Shown here one piece after another: positions 60,935 to 64,000 of a stretch of DNA of 64,000 nt. The stretch lies in contig NZ_FUKO01000019.1 of NCBI RefSeq assembly GCF_900163815.1, positions 186,001 through 250,000 of the forward strand, in the 5' to 3' direction. The DNA comes from Microbacterium esteraromaticum. Its GTDB lineage: Bacteria > Actinomycetota > Actinomycetes > Actinomycetales > Microbacteriaceae. Each line of letters starts with the position of its first letter. Position 1 is the stretch's first letter. A model generated the notes under the pieces. The model ran no database searches. It had not been told where the DNA came from and worked only from the letters and a program-made list of their open reading frames with translations. The position numbers and the translations under genes were made by a program.

Positions 60935-62580
60935 GCGAACCTCTTCTCAGCGTGCGCGACCTCAAGGTCGCGTTCCGCAGTGGAAAGCAGTCGCGCGAAG
61001 TGCTGCACGGCGTGACGTTCGATATCTTTCCGGGTGAGACTCTTGCGATCGTCGGCGAGTCAGGCTCCGGAAAGTCGACCACGGCGGCGGCCATCATCCG
61101 CCTGCTCCCCGGCACCGGTGAGGTGACCGATGGGCAGATCACGCTTGACGGCAAAGACCTCACGCGCGCGAGCCGTCGTGACATGGAGCGCATTCGCGGC
61201 AGTGAGATCGGCTATGTGCCGCAGGACCCGATGTCGAACCTGAACCCGGTGTGGTCGATCGGCTTCCAGGTCAAGGAGGCGGTTCGTGCGAACGGGTTGG
61301 CCCAGGGCCGCCGGGCTGTGAACGATCGTGCCATCGAGGTGCTGCAGCAGGCGGGCCTCGCCGACGCCGCACGGCGGATGCATCAGTTCCCCCACCAGTT
61401 CTCGGGCGGTATGCGCCAGCGTGCCCTGATCGGCATCGGCCTGGCGGCCGATCCGAAACTGCTCATCGCAGACGAGCCCACCAGCGCGCTCGATGTGACA
61501 GTGCAGCGAGTGATCCTTGACCATCTCGCCTCGCTCACCAGCGAGCGGGGGACCTCGGTGCTGCTCATCACCCACGACCTCGGCCTCGCAGCCGAGCGTG
61601 CCGACCGCATCCTTGTGATGAACCAGGGCGAGATCGTCGAAGCCGGTCCGAGTGCGGAGATTCTCGCGAATCCGCAGCATCCGTACACGCAGCGGCTGGT
61701 CGCTGCGGCACCCAGCCTCGCGTCGAAGCGCATCGGAGCGGGGCATGAATCGGCAGTTCCGCTTGCCGAGACCGGAACCGCGGCGGTGGTCGAGGTGCGT
61801 GATCTCGTCAAGGAATACTCGATCCGCTCGGGCGGTCTGCGCCAGGAGCGCTTCCGCGCCGTCGATGGCGTCTCGTTCTCGATTCCGCGCGGGAAGACGC
61901 TCGCGCTGGTCGGGGAGTCGGGCTCCGGGAAGTCAACCGTCGCGAAGATGCTGCTGCAGCTGGAGAAGCCGACCGACGGTGAGATCCTGATCGATGGCGC
62001 CGCTACCAGTACGAAGTCGCGCGCCGAGATCTTCCAGCTGCGTCGACGCATGCAGCCGGTTTTCCAGGATCCGTACGGTTCGCTGGATCCGTTGCGCAGC
62101 ATCGGCAGCCTCATCACCGAGCCATTGCAGGTGCATGGCATCGGCACGAAGGATGAGCAGCATCAGCGAGCGTTGGATCTGCTGGAGCAGGTGGCGCTGC
62201 CGCGAGAGTTGGCGGGACGCTACCCGAATGAGCTCTCGGGCGGGCAGCGGCAGCGCGTCGCGATCGCCCGCGCTCTGGCGCTGAAACCCGACATCGTCGT
62301 GCTCGATGAGGCCGTGTCGGCGCTCGACGTGCTGGTGCAGGATCAGATTCTGCACCTGCTCGCCGACTTGCAGCGCGAGTTGGGGCTGACGTACCTCTTC
62401 ATCACGCACGACCTCGCTGTCGTCCGTGTGGCGGCCGACCTGGTCTGCGTCATGGAGCAGGGCCGCATCGTTGAGCAGGGGACGGTCGACGACATCTTCG
62501 GCAATCCGCGTGAGGAATACACCCGACGGCTGCTTGACGCCATTCCCGGCGCATCGCTGCCGCTCGGCGGCGTGAGCTGA
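60931..62580 (+). CDS. Peptide ABC importer, fused double ATPase (DppD-DppF type)
   Basis: 549 residues with two complete nucleotide-binding domains in one chain. Domain 1 (about 5-265): GESGSGKSTT, FSGGMRQRALIGIGLA, LLIADEPTSALD, THDLGLAA. Domain 2 (about 285-540): GESGSGKSTVA, LSGGQRQRVAIARALA, IVVLDEAVSALDV, THDLAVVR. The oligopeptide-type C-terminal region (NPQHPYTQRLVAAAPSL, then REEYTRRLLDAIPG) follows each domain. In most peptide importers the two ATPases are separate genes; the fused form is common in actinobacteria. Confidence 0.93.
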   Translation: MSEPLLSVRDLKVAFRSGKQSREVLHGVTFDIFPGETLAIVGESGSGKSTTAAAIIRLLPGTGEVTDGQITLDGKDLTRASRRDMERIRGSEIGYVPQDPMSNLNPVWSIGFQVKEAVRANGLAQGRRAVNDRAIEVLQQAGLADAARRMHQFPHQFSGGMRQRALIGIGLAADPKLLIADEPTSALDVTVQRVILDHLASLTSERGTSVLLITHDLGLAAERADRILVMNQGEIVEAGPSAEILANPQHPYTQRLVAAAPSLASKRIGAGHESAVPLAETGTAAVVEVRDLVKEYSIRSGGLRQERFRAVDGVSFSIPRGKTLALVGESGSGKSTVAKMLLQLEKPTDGEILIDGAATSTKSRAEIFQLRRRMQPVFQDPYGSLDPLRSIGSLITEPLQVHGIGTKDEQHQRALDLLEQVALPRELAGRYPNELSGGQRQRVAIARALALKPDIVVLDEAVSALDVLVQDQILHLLADLQRELGLTYLFITHDLAVVRVAADLVCVMEQGRIVEQGTVDDIFGNPREEYTRRLLDAIPGASLPLGGVS

Positions 62581-63125
62581 TGGCGGGGCGGCGCGCACCG
62601 CGCGCCTTCCCCGCCACGGGCTCGCTTGTACTGCTGATCTTTTGCGCCGTCGTGGCGCTCGCGCTGCTGGTGGATGCCGCTGTGCGGTCGGGAACAGGCA
62701 ATGCGCTGCTGCTCGCGCCGTGGCCGCTTCTCGTGCTGTGGGCGGTCTATGTCGCCGGGTGGGGCTCTGATGTGCGGGCGGACGAGAGCGGCGTGCAGGT
62801 GCAGAATCTGCTGCGCCGCATCTGGATGCCGTGGTCGCGCGTCAGCAAGGTGACCATGCGCTGGCAGTTGGAGATCACTCTCGACGACGGCCACGTCGTG
62901 CGCTGCTTCGGCGGCCCTGCACGCTCTCGTCCCCGTCGGCTCGCGCCGGGTCGGGTGAAAGAAGAAGTCACCGAATCCGACGACGGCATCGCCGCGCTGC
63001 GCAAGAAGCGCGCGGAGGCGCAGCAGACCGACGCGGGCGTGGAGCGCTCCTGGGACTGGACGGCCATCGGCGTCTTGGCCGCGCTGCTCATCTGGGCAGC
63101 CGCCGCCGTCGCGCTGACCCGCTAA
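62580..63125 (+). CDS. PH-like domain membrane protein
   Basis: 181 residues; ATG overlaps the ATPase stop by one base (TGATG). Two N-terminal membrane spans (about 14-36 and 42-60) are followed by a small beta domain with DVRADESGVQVQNLLRRIWM-PWSRVSKV and WQLEITLDDGHVVRCFGG, the pattern of bacterial PH (bPH) domains, then a helical linker and one more C-terminal span. Function unknown. It is probably transcribed with the importer but need not belong to it. Confidence 0.7.
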   Translation: MAGRRAPRAFPATGSLVLLIFCAVVALALLVDAAVRSGTGNALLLAPWPLLVLWAVYVAGWGSDVRADESGVQVQNLLRRIWMPWSRVSKVTMRWQLEITLDDGHVVRCFGGPARSRPRRLAPGRVKEEVTESDDGIAALRKKRAEAQQTDAGVERSWDWTAIGVLAALLIWAAAAVALTR

Positions 63126-63168
63126 TCCCTGACCGTTTCCATGCGCGAGCACGGCGGGTGGGAGAAAG

Positions 63169-63969
63169 CTAGCCGGGCAGGCCGAACAGGGCAGGCCAGG
63201 TGGCCGCGGCCCACGGGTAGCCGACGAAGGCGGCCGCGTCGATCAGGAAGTGCGCGACCAGGAACGGCAACAGCCGCCCCTTCCTCGCAAAGAGCCAGCC
63301 GAACAGCATCCCCATCGCGAAGTTGCCGACGAAGGCACCGGGCCCCTGGTACAGGTGGTAGCTCGCCCGCAGCAGGCTCGTGCCGATGATGATCGGCCAG
63401 GTGCCCCAGCCCAGCTGGCGCAGCCGTGTGAAGAGGTAGCCCAGCACGATGAATTCCTCTTGGATCGACGCGCGGGCCGCCGAGAGCAGCAGGATCGGCA
63501 CTGTCCACCAGTGCGCGTCGAGCCCCGCCGGGTTCACCGCCACGAACCAGCCCAGGGCGCGACCCAGCAGGTACAGGCCGATGCCGGGGATGCCGATCAC
63601 GAGCACCAGCAGCGTGCCCCCCCCGATATCGCGAGCGGGCTTGTCTCCGGTGAGCCCCAGGGCGCCCAGATGCGGCCGTCGCGACTGCCAGAGCAGAAAG
63701 CAGACCAGCAGCACCGGCACCACGCTGAACCCGATGGACAGCACCTGGTAGATCAGGTCGAAGATCTCGCGATCGCTGCGTGAAGGATTGAGCGTGGTCG
63801 TCTGGTCGGCCAGGGGAGTGGAGTCAGTCAGGCGGTACGCCAGTTGCACGATCGCATAGATCGCCGACTGGCCGAGCCCGAGTGCGAGCACGATCGCGAT
63901 CTCCCACCAGAGGCGCCCGCGGCCGCCGTCACGCTGTGCGTGCTGCGGAGCCGAGGATGCCGTGGTCAC
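63169..63969 (-). CDS. CPBP-family intramembrane metalloprotease
   Basis: 266 residues, GTG start six bases after TAGCAT (minus strand, 63976-63981). About seven or eight membrane helices. The Rce1/CPBP motifs are present: RASIQEEFIVLGYLFTRLRQ (motif 1, glutamate pair), LLRASYHLYQGPGAFVGNFA (motif 2, R-x-x-YH) and VAHFLIDAAAF (motif 3, H-x-x-x-D). Bacterial members have been linked to bacteriocin self-immunity and protein maturation; no specific role is indicated here. Confidence 0.9.
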   Translation of the reverse strand: MTTASSAPQHAQRDGGRGRLWWEIAIVLALGLGQSAIYAIVQLAYRLTDSTPLADQTTTLNPSRSDREIFDLIYQVLSIGFSVVPVLLVCFLLWQSRRPHLGALGLTGDKPARDIGGGTLLVLVIGIPGIGLYLLGRALGWFVAVNPAGLDAHWWTVPILLLSAARASIQEEFIVLGYLFTRLRQLGWGTWPIIIGTSLLRASYHLYQGPGAFVGNFAMGMLFGWLFARKGRLLPFLVAHFLIDAAAFVGYPWAAATWPALFGLPG

Positions 63970-64000
63970 CTCCCGATGCTATCGCCGGGAGCGGATTTCG

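Overview
The window is high-GC, densely packed bacterial DNA. Many genes overlap by four bases (ATGA or GTGA), GTG starts are common, and many start codons lie exactly six bases after a TANNNT -10 box. Gene content and order point to an actinobacterium of the Microbacteriaceae, most likely Microbacterium or a close relative: DUF4307, DUF4245, DUF6264, DUF6328, PhoH2, a short-chain isoprenyl transferase and NrtR beside nadABC. No rRNA, tRNA, CRISPR array, integrase or transposase gene was found.

Layout. 1-7.5 kb is core: a YcaQ-family protein (cut by the edge), an AI-2E-type permease, ilvA, greA, DUF4307, a small membrane protein, a hemolysin-III protein, uppS and PIN-PhoH. The order resembles the mycobacterial greA to phoH2 region, but no mca gene is present. 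7.5-10.4 kb is an accessory islet of two secreted proteins and a DUF559 protein, bordered by three copies of a nested palindromic repeat. 10.4-24.9 kb holds fumC, carbonic anhydrase, DUF4245, xseBA, ispH, two family-specific proteins, an ectoine-type ABC importer (ehuABCD) with a divergent GntR regulator, fba and glpX. 24.9-28.7 kb carries an exonuclease and a four-gene, translationally coupled operon with WXG-type N-termini and a DUF1023 hydrolase, which looks like a type VII secretion effector module.

At 29.9-32.4 kb the 3' end of ychF carries two apparently identical, head-to-tail 1253-bp cassettes. Each holds a HigB-like toxin, a HigA-like antitoxin and a P-loop kinase gene broken by the same in-frame stop. 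Three copies of a 27-bp repeat, which encodes the last residues of YchF, bracket the cassettes. The outer copy differs by one synonymous base and is joined to what looks like a truncated msrA. This is the most unusual structure in the window.

32.6-46.7 kb is mixed: TPR, HEAT, HTH and lipoprotein genes, an alanine-dehydrogenase-like protein, arfB, DUF2254, a CmtR/CDF metal pair with an operator spanning the start codon, a TDT transporter, an acyltransferase, a cysteine-free HesB-like protein, a 52-residue microprotein, an MFS exporter and an ABC exporter. 46.7-52.4 kb is the NAD operon nadA-nadB-nadC-nadS facing its probable regulator nrtR. 52.5-57.2 kb is the glycine cleavage operon gcvT-gcvH-gcvP behind a tandem glycine riboswitch. 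57.4-62.6 kb is a peptide ABC importer with a fused double ATPase, followed by a PH-like membrane protein and a CPBP protease.
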